In this document: positions 53,878 to 63,590 of the stretch, in pieces
How the letters are laid out: every line of letters starts with the position of its first letter
Numbering within the stretch: the stretch's first letter is position 1
Assembly (NCBI GenBank): GCA_030248195.1
Contig: JASAND010026807.1
Coordinates: 99,354-163,353 of the forward strand
Direction of reading: 5' to 3'
Source: Trissonchulus latispiculum
Taxonomy: Eukaryota > Nematoda > Enoplea > Enoplida > Ironidae
Length of the DNA stretch: 64,000 bases
Made by a program: the position numbers and the translations under genes
The notes under the pieces: generated by a model
The model's input: the letters and a program-made list of their open reading frames with translations, nothing else
Database searches by the model: none
What the model was told of the DNA's origin: nothing

Positions 53878-56784
53878 ATGAATAGTCCATTAACGAATAA
53901 TGCCGGCACGGGCTCCGTATCAGGGCCGGAGAATACATGCCCACCCAATGCTCTTCTGGTAATGGCTTCGGAAACGAATACTGACAGGGCTAGAGACAAC
54001 CTAGCAACCACCACTCGCATAGCCTCCTTACACGGTAACCCCACTGTTAATAATAATAATAATTGTGTAACTGGTCGAAGATGTAATAATCGCAGATGTT
54101 TCACTTGTACTGTATACAAAGAAAGTGACTACTTTAAGGGATATTACAACAACAAGCAATTCAAAATAACTAATGAAACGAATGGTTCTATTAATTGCAA
54201 CACTGAAAATGTGGTATATTTAATAACTTGCGATAATTGTGGATTGCAATATGTTGGAGAAACAGGTAGGAAACTAAAAATACGTACTAATGAACATAAT
54301 AATAGTATCAAAAATCCATTTAAAGCTAATTGTAAAACTTTAGCGGGTCACTTCAATATAGGTGCCTGCAAAAGTTTTAATATACAAATAATTGAAGCTA
54401 TTAAACCATCAAATGATAAAAACTACGATAAATCACATAGAAGAGATAGAGAAGCATACTGGATCAAACGGTTAAAAACAAAGACACCCTACGGTCTAAA
54501 CGAACTCTTAAAAGGGGAAAACTACAATAAAACAGTATTGGAAAATTTCTCCCTGACCCTTCCATCACAAGAACAACAAAACAAACGTACCAGAACTAAT
54601 AGGCTAAATAAAAACAATAACTTTAATGAAAAGGACATTCATTACTTTTACCATGATAACACCAATCACAAACATGTCTATGATCTCATACATAAATTAA
54701 ATAAAAAGCAATTAAAAATGGTACTTAATATAAACGAACACTATAAAAATAATCCTAAATATGACCTTGTTAGAGATCTAGCTGAGGGTAAGCTAAATCT
54801 CATCAAAAATAATACAATCGTTAACAAGAAGAACAGAGAACATATTATTTTCAGATTCACACACAGAATTATCGATAATATAAATTTAAATAGGATTCTA
54901 CAAGAAAACTCCTATTTATGGCCTACAGTTAATTCTCATAAAGATAAAGAACTTCATAAACCCAGAATATTTTTCAAATATAATCAACCAATCGCCAATC
55001 ACATATTCAACTATAAACACATAATCACTACACTAGACGTAGATGCTTGGGTAAACAATTACAATAACAATGGATTCCAATGCAACTGTAAAAATAACCC
55101 AAACTCTGACACTAACCATAAACATATAATCACAGGAAACCTAAATGTCCTTAACTGCCCACAATTGGAATCAATAATTAGTAATGGCCCCAAATATAGA
55201 ATACCAACTAAACTAAACATTGATACCGTTACCAATGACGTGGTAATCGGAATCAGCCAATACATAAATAAAATAAATGAAAAATATAAAATAGACAAAT
55301 TTGCATTAAATAAATGGGCGGATTCTGTTATAAATTCCACCAAAATAGAACTAAATAAACATGCAATGTATTATAAAAATCAGAAACAAATCACCTTAAA
55401 AACATTAGCCAACCTACTAGCAGATGTACATAATAAATTTGTACTTACACCTGTGGATAAAGCTAACCAAAACGTAGCAGTTATATGCAAAGAATACTAT
55501 ATATACAGTACATTATTAGAATTAGGTATAATGGGTAATAGCTCTAACACATACACCAGCTGCACTCTAAACTACGCAAACATCGCTGAATCTATTTATA
55601 AATACTATAAAGATAATAACATAAAAACTGAGTCATACAACCAATTACCCCACATCTACCTAATACCTAAATTTCATAAAAATCCAATAAAATTCAGAAC
55701 GATTATTGCTAGTAAACACGCTCTTACTAAACCCATATCAATCATAATCGACAATGCACTCAAATTAATTTCTACCTCTAGATCACGCTACGGTAAAATT
55801 GCAAAAACCTTTCTGAAGGTTAATCCCTATTGGATAATCGGTAGCAGTCAACCCATACTTTCAAACATAAATAAAATAAATGAAACAAATTCAGCAAAAA
55901 CCATTAATACATACGACTTTACGACACTTTATACAAACTTGCACCATAATACCATATATGATCACTTACACGAACTAATTAATAAATCAATGAGATATCC
56001 AATGCATAAAACTAAACTTAAAGTTAGATGGGGAACCTCTAAAATATTCAAAGACATTATAACTTCTGAACTATTATGCAAACACATTAAATTCCTTCTA
56101 GACAACCTATACTTTACCTGTGGTAATAAAATATTTAAACAGATAATTGGGATACCTATGGGTAGCAATGCTGCCCCCTCCATTGCTAATTTGGTACTCC
56201 ACAATATGGAATACAACTATATTATAAGAAACAAGGATACAGATACGCTATTAAATCTAAAAAATCCATTTCGATTAATAGACGATATAACTCTAACTAA
56301 CGATAATGATATATTCAACATAATATCTAAATATATGTACCCACCGGAACTAGAACTAAATAAAATTAACGCCTCCAATCAAGAAGCCAATGTTCTAGAT
56401 CTTAATATAAAAATTTCCAACGGTAAATTCGTAACAAAATTATATGATAAACGGGATGATTTCCCATTCACTACATATAAATTTCCCTCCGCTACCTCCA
56501 ACATCTCTAACACCATTATAAAGAATACAATCAAAAACCAAATAATAAGATACTCTTGTATATGTGACAACGAAAAAGACTTTATACAATGCACCCAGGC
56601 TGCTACTAGTATGTTACATATAAGAGGATATTCCAATAGGTTTATAAAAGATGTACTATATAACACAATATACAGTGATACAAATATCAGTGGAAAATAC
56701 AAATTAAACCAAATAAAAAACAACCAAAAATGGAACTACGTTAAACAACTGATAAAAGTACATCCGAACCAAAAACCAAATTGA
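53878..56784 (+). CDS. Penelope-like GIY-YIG/reverse transcriptase protein, copy 3 (968 aa)
   Basis: Shares CDNC with copy 2; near the end Ala is replaced by Val (VHPNQKPN). Otherwise the same protein as copies 1 and 2, with GIY-YIG and RT motifs complete. The following repeat copy resembles the leading one of the array in single-base variants (e.g. ATTTGCTCCAATAAGCC against ATTTTCTCCAATATGCC in the middle copies), which hints at how the array was assembled. Confidence 0.9.
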   Translation: MNSPLTNNAGTGSVSGPENTCPPNALLVMASETNTDRARDNLATTTRIASLHGNPTVNNNNNCVTGRRCNNRRCFTCTVYKESDYFKGYYNNKQFKITNETNGSINCNTENVVYLITCDNCGLQYVGETGRKLKIRTNEHNNSIKNPFKANCKTLAGHFNIGACKSFNIQIIEAIKPSNDKNYDKSHRRDREAYWIKRLKTKTPYGLNELLKGENYNKTVLENFSLTLPSQEQQNKRTRTNRLNKNNNFNEKDIHYFYHDNTNHKHVYDLIHKLNKKQLKMVLNINEHYKNNPKYDLVRDLAEGKLNLIKNNTIVNKKNREHIIFRFTHRIIDNINLNRILQENSYLWPTVNSHKDKELHKPRIFFKYNQPIANHIFNYKHIITTLDVDAWVNNYNNNGFQCNCKNNPNSDTNHKHIITGNLNVLNCPQLESIISNGPKYRIPTKLNIDTVTNDVVIGISQYINKINEKYKIDKFALNKWADSVINSTKIELNKHAMYYKNQKQITLKTLANLLADVHNKFVLTPVDKANQNVAVICKEYYIYSTLLELGIMGNSSNTYTSCTLNYANIAESIYKYYKDNNIKTESYNQLPHIYLIPKFHKNPIKFRTIIASKHALTKPISIIIDNALKLISTSRSRYGKIAKTFLKVNPYWIIGSSQPILSNINKINETNSAKTINTYDFTTLYTNLHHNTIYDHLHELINKSMRYPMHKTKLKVRWGTSKIFKDIITSELLCKHIKFLLDNLYFTCGNKIFKQIIGIPMGSNAAPSIANLVLHNMEYNYIIRNKDTDTLLNLKNPFRLIDDITLTNDNDIFNIISKYMYPPELELNKINASNQEANVLDLNIKISNGKFVTKLYDKRDDFPFTTYKFPSATSNISNTIIKNTIKNQIIRYSCICDNEKDFIQCTQAATSMLHIRGYSNRFIKDVLYNTIYSDTNISGKYKLNQIKNNQKWNYVKQLIKVHPNQKPN

Positions 56785-57552
56785 TCCACCTAATCGGAAT
56801 CCCGGCATTGCCGGCCTTTTTATGTAATCTGGCTTTGCCACCGTGTAACCCGGCGTTGCCGGCATATGGAATCCCGGCACAGCCGGCAATACATAGTATT
56901 CTCTTAAGTTTTCAACCTAAATTCTCTGTCAGCACTGACAGACTCTAAATTCAGACACAATAATAATTAAAGATGTGATCGGAATGAATCAGGTCTCATA
57001 GAGGCTGGCCCAACCAGTAGATTTTGCCTTCTAATCAAAAAACAGAAGACTTCTATAAAACATAATTGCAATTTTTATCTACTGGATCCCTCTGACGATG
57101 ACTCATTCCGGTCCTACCCGCTCTGGCGTATGTGTTTCCAATTCAGTTCGTGACCCCTAAGTGTCTTTATTATATCTTACCAATTTGCATTCTTAGTTCT
57201 TGCATTCGTCAGAGTCTAAGGGATTAGGGCCGAAAGACTCTGATTCATATCATATAACAACACAACTTACGTCTAATTCGTATACTTATTACTACCACAC
57301 CTCTTATGACTAATTGTAACCCACAATCCCATCTACATGTGTTTTATATGTATTGTGCACCTTTGTTTAATATTTACAGTATCAGTCCATTTGCTCCAAT
57401 AAGCCAGTTTGTTGCCGATTCTGGAAATGATAATGCATCCGCAACCGCGAGTGATGACTATACGAAAGCACATATAAATATATTTATTTGGTTTATATAA
57501 CCCCTTAATTCCTGCCACTTAACCACGCTCTAAATATCCATCTTCTCCCTTC

Positions 57553-57883
57553 TTAAAGTTGATGTCTTCAAACTGAATCAGTACTATAATTGATGTTTAA
57601 TCCATTTAATCCCCGCAAATAACAAGGATTAAACTTTAATGATTTTGATCTGTTTTTAAGTGACGGATTAAACGGATTAAACTAAATCATTTTATGAAAA
57701 GGCCGCGGATTAAAGTTTAATCTGCAAAGTTTTTAATCCGTCCCGATTTTATGAATACGTCACGGAGTTAAAGTTTAATCCGTCGGTATGTTATGAAAAG
57801 GTTTTTGGCCAACGGATTAAACTACTCCGTTTAAGTCACGGATCAAACTTTAATCCGTTTATTCCGTGAGCGTATTCATAAAA
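57553..57883. repeat. 331-bp direct repeat right of the Penelope array
   Basis: Second copy of 45071-45401. Immediately after it the host foldback sequence continues (CGATTAAAGTTTTAAG...), which is absent after the left copy. This identifies the uninterrupted target as left flank plus this copy plus right flank. Confidence 0.85.
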
Positions 57884-58014
57884 CGATTAAAGTTTTAAGT
57901 TAATCCGTTTAATCATTTTATGAAAAGGCCCTTAGATTTATTTCAAATCGCAGCTCCAAATGATAAATGTCGGCTGACTTGAATTACATGATATCCAGCT
58001 AGCGTTGTGCCAGG

Positions 58015-58140
58015 ACCGTGAAGCGGGCTTCGTGCTCGGGCCGGGCTCGGGCCGGGCTCGGCCTCGGGCCGGCCCGATACCGGCCCGGCCCGAGTTTTTA
58101 ATGAGACGGCCCGGCCCGACTCGGGCCGCTCGGACCACTC
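58015..58140. repeat. GC-rich CGGGCCGGGCTCGGGC palindromic repeat
   Basis: Repeats of GGGCTCGGGCC followed by GGCCCGGCCCGA in opposite sense, around TTTTTAATGAGA. A foldback of about 120 bp, strikingly GC-rich against its surroundings. No ends identified. Confidence 0.6.
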
Positions 58141-58206
58141 GGTTTAGTTACTCTGCCTGCGGCAGTAGACAAACCCTGGTTTGGTATATATAAGGAAGCT
58201 AACAAG

Positions 58207-58679
58207 TAGTGATGTTTCAGGCACTGAAACTGAAACTGAAACTAGGTTTCAGGTTGCACAGGTTTCAGTTTGAGGCACTGAAACTGAAACTTAAGAAACT
58301 ATTTTGGGAGGAGACCTGAAACTGAAACTGAAACTAATTTGAGTACAGACCTGAAACTCAAACTGAAACTAGTTTCAGTCTTTTCTCAAAACTTGAAGTT
58401 TTGAAGGTTTTAAGCCTCTATCTCGTTAACATTTTGCAGTGGAGGCCTAAATAATCTTAAATTTATGCTTTATATGTTTCTGACTGCTAGAAACTGCACT
58501 TTTCTGAATGACCTGAAATGAAACTGAAACTCCGCTGAAACTAAAACTGAAACTGTTTTGTGTTCACGAACTGAAACTTAAACTGAAACCGAAACTATTT
58601 TGTGTTCCCGACTGAAACTGAAATTATCAGGGATCGCCGACTGAAACTGAAACTAAAATCGGTTACTGAAACAACACCA
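58207..58679. mobile_element. CTGAAAC-repeat MITE with 8-bp target duplication
   Basis: 473 bp flanked by CTAACAAG at 58199-58206 and 58680-58687. Ends TAGTGATGTTTCAG and CTGAAACAACACCA form imperfect 14-bp inverted repeats. The interior is largely (CTGAAA)n/(CTGAAAC)n variants. The 8-bp duplication and end sequence suit a hAT-type MITE. A diverged relative is at 5321-5697. Confidence 0.8.
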
Positions 58680-58974
58680 CTAACAAGTAAAGCCTTGCCG
58701 ACTTCTCACTTTTTAGTCAGTGGTCAATTGTGTATTTAAATCTTCTAAATATAAGCTGTGTGAGTGCTTTTCCGACGATTTATTTTTATTCTTTTTTGGA
58801 TAATTCAATACTTAACCAAAAATCTTACGATCTACAAGATAAGCTTTATAAGCTTCAGTGTGTGGTTATAAAATAGTGCTCAAAGCATTATCTGAAAATC
58901 ATGAAATGCTTCTAGCAATAGCTAATGTTGCACTTAAAGTTACAGTTAATTGAACTATGAAATGTAAGAAATGA

Positions 58975-59120
58975 ATTGTCACTTCAGCACCTGAGACCCA
59001 AAAAATTTGGACCTCGGGTGGGACTCGAACCCACGACTTTCAGACGCTCTGCCAACTTAGCTACCGAGGCTACAGTCGCACCAAGCTAGAAGGAGTTCGT
59101 ATCCAAACTGAAGTGACAAT
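58975..59120. mobile_element. small element with 13-bp inverted ends around a tRNA-like core
   Basis: ATTGTCACTTCAG (58975-58987) and CTGAAGTGACAAT (59108-59120) are perfect inverted repeats. The interior holds a tRNA-like sequence on the minus strand (59011-59070). No target duplication is certain. Confidence 0.65.
59011..59070 (-). ncRNA. tRNA-like sequence lacking an anticodon arm
   Basis: On the minus strand: acceptor halves GCCTCGG/CCGAGGT (six pairs plus a G-U), D-arm/A-box TAGCTAAGTTGGCAGAGC, and T-arm/B-box GTGGGTTCGAGTCCCAC intact. Between D- and T-arms only 11 nt remain (GTCTGAAAGTC) instead of about 23, so the anticodon stem-loop is deleted. It cannot be a translating tRNA; it is a tRNA pseudogene or SINE-type promoter head that keeps both internal pol III boxes. 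Confidence 0.65.
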
Positions 59121-59329
59121 GAATTATTAATGCGTTATACAGTGCGGACAAACACATGAACAAAACTTTGAAACGTTTCAAAAATTTCATAAGTTCTTTT
59201 TGGGTTTATTGATACATCATATCATACTAATAAAACTGCTAGCGCAAACCGGATGCAATTTGAGCCATTCTTGGACTCTCCGAAGCTGTCGGGCGATACT
59301 TGGGCTATTCGGGCTACTCTCTACACTTT

Positions 59330-59503
59330 TGTAAATTTTTGAACAAAATTTAGAAAGTCAGTGTTACAGTTTGTTTTCCCACCGATTTGAATGAAAACAA
59401 CGATAGTAACGTTTGCATATCAGAAATTGAATTTTCAAGAAAATTTCTGAGAAATTTCGATTTGGACATCCAATTTCCAGGGCGCGGCCCCGGTGCATCT
59501 CTA
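59330..59503. mobile_element. truncated inverted copy of the GATGCACCGGGGCC MITE
   Basis: Ends GGCCCCGGTGCATCTCTA, the complement of the left end at 61032, with the same AT-rich interior (TTTTCAAGAAAATTT, AACGATAGTAACG) in reverse orientation. The other end is missing. Confidence 0.6.
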
Positions 59504-59998
59504 CTGCAAATCAATCAATTTAGTTGCTTGCATTTTCAGATTGCAAAACACGACTTAAAAATCACGATTCAAACAGCACACAGCCGCTCTATATTCTCAT
59601 ACTCTTTAGCCTTAGCTTAATCGTTCCCCTATCCAACTACAAACTCAAGCATCCATTTAATCGAAATAAGCCAAATGTGTACAATCATATCAACAGTTTT
59701 CAGCCAAAACGACAAGAGAAACACTTTTATGCATAAACGTTGCAATACCACTGCTGCAACATAATATACAAGTACAGAAAAAACAAGAAAAATAAAGAAT
59801 CAAAAATGTAAGCCGGAATCAATAACAAATCACCCCTGTTCCAGATAACAACAGAATGATAACAAACAAGCCCCTTCCCATAATATGCACAAACACCTTC
59901 AAACAAACTGCATCCCCCAAAAAACAAGCACAAAAAACAGATCAAAAACAGTCAAGTCATTTTTAAAACCAGTTTTCCACGCCGGTGGTGGAGTGCCC

Positions 59999-60097
59999 TC
60001 AAGCGGTGGGCGGAGCTGACGTGACGGCGGCTTCCAAGGCAGCCACTTGATTTGGCGTGAGCGTTGAGATGCAAGCGGTGAACAGCTCTTGATTTGA
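59999..60097 (-). CDS. importin-5-like, terminal coding exon
   Basis: Acceptor TTTTTGTTTCAG, then 32 codons, SNQELFTACISTLTPNQVAA to SAPPTA, and TGA (59999-60001). It joins in phase 0 to exon 60734-60866. The ending 'w/l..Ci..Ls.eQ.aal...l.sa' is the C-terminus of importin-5/RanBP5 (Kap121-type) karyopherins. Nuclear import receptor, the last HEAT repeat. Confidence 0.75.
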   Translation of the reverse strand, partial: SNQELFTACISTLTPNQVAALEAAVTSAPPTA

Positions 60098-60570
60098 CTG
60101 AAACAAAAAGAGACAGCGACAGGATAAAGTACTGTAGTAATGGTCATGCTATTGCACGCCCTCAAAGGATTCATAATTAGGACTACCATTCCTAGCCCTT
60201 CCCCCGAAACCCTCAGAGCTCCTCTGCTGGTTTGCACCAGAAGAAACGTCTGCATTAGAGGTATGATAGAAAAGTTAGGTTACGTACCAACGTTTTATTT
60301 TCCTTTTCCGGTATTTCTTTAGAGGCATTAGATATTAGTTAAGTTTCAAATTTATTACTTAGTACCGTTTCAAGAAAGGGTAGAGTTCGCTGACTGATTA
60401 ACTGAATCAATGCGTCAACGGACTTTGCCAATTGGTGGCCTAACGGGACTAGAATCTCCACTGACCACTGATTTAGAAGCAGACACAGTTTAGGGCAGTC
60501 GTTTATTACACTGATTTCAACCTCTCTCCGAACGGAAGATCTGAGAAACAGCCATAGGTTATTCCGCTAC

Positions 60571-60726
<156 letters not shown>

Positions 60727-60733
60727 TCCATAC

Positions 60734-60866
60734 CTGAAGTTGACGCAAAAGAGCCACCATACGAGCCTGAACGTCTGGACAGAGCTCGAGGGCATTGCGT
60801 TCGAAGGCCTCAGCCATGACGGCAATCACGGTCGGAAGACTTTCGCCCACCACCAACGGATGATTC
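60734..60866 (-). CDS. importin-5-like, penultimate exon
   Basis: Bounded by acceptor TTTTTGCAG and donor GTATGG. Reads [20 protein letters not shown], then [20 protein letters not shown] and RQLQ. This matches the end of importin-5-type karyopherins ('HPlilg..LP.ii.iiaeaf...al......c..r..nllrQlQ'). The exon has one leading base and ends in phase 0, so it splices cleanly to the terminal exon. Upstream exons are not seen in the remaining 3 kb and are probably outside the window. Together the two exons form the best host gene evidence here. Confidence 0.75.
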
Positions 60867-61031
60867 CTGCAAAAAGAAAGACATCAAATCGAAAGTGTCA
60901 TCAGATGTTGCAAAAACACAGGATAAACTGCTCAAACAGATTACAGAGATAAAACCAGTTTTCCTAGTGTCCAAGATCACTCTAGCAAGAAGGGTATGTA
61001 ACATTAGCACAGCATTTAATACAGCTACAAC

Positions 61032-61344
61032 TAGATCAGAGATGCACCGGGGCCGCCACTACAGGAGCCGGGGCCGGGGTCTGGAAATTGGGGATCCAAA
61101 TCGAAAATTTTTCAAACTTTCTTGAAAATTTAAATTTTGCAACAATTCTTGATATACAATCGTTACTATCGTTGTTTTCATTCATATCGGTGGGAAACCA
61201 AAAGATTTGTAACATTTTCACTTCCGAAAATTCAAAATTTTGGTCAAAAAATGTCAAAAATTCACAAAATTTTGCTAATTTTTGGGCCCGGTAGGTACCG
61301 GGGCCTGACCACCGGGGGCGGGGCCAGGCCCCAGTGCATCCCTA
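61032..61344. mobile_element. hAT-like MITE with GATGCACCGGGGCC ends
   Basis: 313 bp flanked by GCTACAAC at 61024-61031 and 61345-61352 (8-bp duplication). Left end TAGATCAGAGATGCACCGG, right end CCAGTGCATCCCTA; inward both have GGGGCC-rich blocks, then an AT-rich centre. The layout suits a non-autonomous hAT element. Confidence 0.8.
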
Positions 61345-61767
61345 GCTACAACATACATTTAATGATCATACAAACACCTGCCCTAGCAGGATTAATCCGA
61401 AACAGGAACGTCAGCCAATGATAGAGAGCAAACCCAAGTGGTAGAAAATCACAAAATAATCAGCAGACAATATAGTCTATTTTAAAATTGCGGAAAATGA
61501 AAACAAAAAATCAGTGATAATTTTTAGGAGTGTTTGATAAGAACTCAGGCAGACACAATAAAGCCTATTTTGATTATAAAGCATCAAATAAGTATAAACT
61601 TGCAAAAAATTAAAGAAAAATAGATGATAATGTTTCTACGAGTGTTTGTTTAGAATTTCCTAGAATTGGATCATATCTCTTAGCAGCACCTTTTCACGTG
61701 CAGTGGAGGTGGAGAAGAGAAGAGTGGACCCCATCCAACAACAGGCAAATTACAGAACGATATATAT

Positions 61768-62564
61768 ACAAGAAATAAAAATGCTCCTCTGGAGCATGAA
61801 AAAAGTAATATGGGTTGTGGTGAGGTTGTAAAATCAAGAGAGGACTAGTCTTTAAAATGCTTAATATGGGGCTAGGTTCAAAAATAGAAGAGGACTAGGT
61901 TGTGAGCGAATTAATATGGGCACAGCTTCGCCGAACAACCCATATTCGCGGTTTGTCAATGTAAATTATTATGCATATCCACGATACATTTAGTTTATAG
62001 TTCATAAATAATCTACAGCTACGGTATGTGTTCGAGCTTTATTCGAACTTTTATTTTAGTAAGCGTTTTCTTCGATAAATGCTTTATACTAACCTGCGCA
62101 ATTTACGTATCCATTTATACGGAAAATTTATATTCAAGAATAATTTAGGACTCTCCGACGATCTTCTATTTCCTCCGACTTGGACCAATAGCTTTAGCAT
62201 CATAGCCTTAGATCTCTCCTAGTAGTAGAGCCTGCCGTAGTCCAACACAACAAAATGATGATAATTTTCGTATAGCTAGTCTAACAGTGCATGCAAACAG
62301 CTATATTCAATGAGTATTCAACGTTTAAATTTTTTATTGACTGACATTGATAGCTCTAAGCTAAGACGAAACGTGAAATCCCGCGAATATGGGTTGTTCG
62401 GCGAAGCTGTGCCCATATTAATTCGCTCACAACCTAGTCCTCTTCTATTTTTGAACCTAGCCCCATATTAAGCATTTTAAAGACTAGTCCTCTCTTGATT
62501 TTACAACCTCACCACAACCCATATTACTTTTTTCATGCTCCAGAGGAGCATTTTTATTTCTTGT
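61768..62564. mobile_element. 797-bp element with 184-bp perfect terminal inverted repeats
   Basis: 61768-61951 and 62381-62564 are exact reverse complements by eye over all 184 bp. The ends start ACAAGAAATAAAAATGCTCC and include the small palindrome GCTCCTCTGGAGC; internal TAATATGGG words recur four times in each arm. The centre (429 bp) has no long open frame. Identity of the arms suggests recent insertion or arm conversion. No target duplication is recognisable. Confidence 0.85.
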
Positions 62565-62569
62565 CCTTC

Positions 62570-62960
62570 TGTCATTTTAAAGGATCCCTTTCCAGCAATG
62601 CGGTAATGGATACAAGGAGCTTGAACAGTGCCGTAGGTAGAACAGAAAACTGATTATATAAATATATAGTACCACTGAATTCTCACCTCCGCCCCAAGCT
62701 TGTTTGTGGGTAGTATAAGGATAAAACTTTTTCGCCTCCCCAAAGAGTTCGACAGTATGCCCAACGTGTTCAGCGACACGGATTTACTATATGGATACCT
62801 CCATAGGGCCGAAAAACGTTGTTTTAGGCGGTTTGACCAGTGGTCAGTAGGCACCATAGACCATAGTGACCAGTGGTTAAAGGTCATTTTAAAGGTTCCC
62901 TTTCCAGCAGTGAGCTAACGCAGATAAGGAGCTTGAACAATGCAATAGGCAGGGCAAATG
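62570..62960. repeat. diverged duplicate segments
   Basis: GTCATTTTAAAGGATCCCTT at 62570 and GTCATTTTAAAGGTTCCCTT at 62883 begin related stretches (CCTTTCCAGCA..., AGGAGCTTGAACA). 62750-62825 (CAGTATGCCC, TTCAGCGACACGGATTTACT, GGGCCGAAAAACG) recurs at 63510-63585. Confidence 0.6.
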
Positions 62961-62969
62961 TGAGCAAAT

Positions 62970-63490
62970 GGGCTTTCATTTAATATCAAACATGACCACT
63001 TTTGAAGACTTTAATTTTTGACCCACGCCGGCCACCCACCCACAGGTCGGTGGAGCCACTTTTTGTGGCTGGTATAATGACAAAACTTGATAGCCTCGCC
63101 AAGGGCTTTCACTAGATACCAAACATGACCACTTTTGAAGACTTTCATTTTTGACCCACACCGGACCCACTGTGGGTGGGGCACCCACCCACAGGTCGGT
63201 GGGGCCACTTTTTGTGGGTGGCATAATGACAAAAGTTGATCGCCTCGCCAAGGGCTTTCATTTGATACCAAACTTGACCACTTTTGAAGACTTTCATTTT
63301 TGACCCACACCGGACCCACTGTGAGTAGGGCACCCACCCACAGGTCGGTGGAGCCACTTTTTGTGGGTGGCATAATGACAAAAGTTGATGGCCTCGCCAA
63401 GGGCTTTCATTTGATACCAAACTTGACCACTTTTGAAGACTTTCATTTTTGACCCACACCGGACCCACTGTGGGTGGGCGCTGTGGGTCA
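62970..63490. repeat. tandem repeat, unit about 150 bp, 3.5 copies
   Basis: Each unit starts GGGCTTTCATTTGATACCAA, continues GACCACTTTTGAAGACTTTC, then GACCCACACCGGACCCACTG and CACCCACAGGTCGGTGG, and ends TTGATGGCCTCGCCAA. Units at about 62970-63104 (shorter, lacking the GGACCCACTGTGGG part), 63105-63254, 63255-63404, and a partial 63405-63480. Confidence 0.9.
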
Positions 63491-63590
63491 GGGGTCACAT
63501 CCACCGACCTCAGCAGTATGCTCATCGTTTTCAGCGACCCCGATTTACTATATATGGGTACCACCCCAAGGCCGAAAAACGCCATTTTTA

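Larger units (their letters stand above)
45402..57552 (+). mobile_element. tandem array of three Penelope-like elements (N-terminal GIY-YIG type)
   Basis: Three head-to-tail units with start codons at 46052, 49965 and 53878, exactly 3,913 bp apart. Order: partial leading repeat (45408-46044), ORF 1, repeat (49050-49680), 5' UTR, ORF 2, repeat, 5' UTR, ORF 3, trailing repeat (56876-57552, cut within the 5' UTR). The shared non-coding part plays the role of the 'pseudo-LTR' known from Penelope-like elements. The first unit lacks 271 bp of 5' UTR. Copies differ by only a few bases, so the array is young. Flanked by the 331-bp direct repeat. Confidence 0.9.

Noticed and set aside
62976..63585. 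Long minus-strand frames with repeated CGWVP/VWVKNES words
   Set aside because: They are translations of the 150-bp tandem repeat, whose unit length is a multiple of three.
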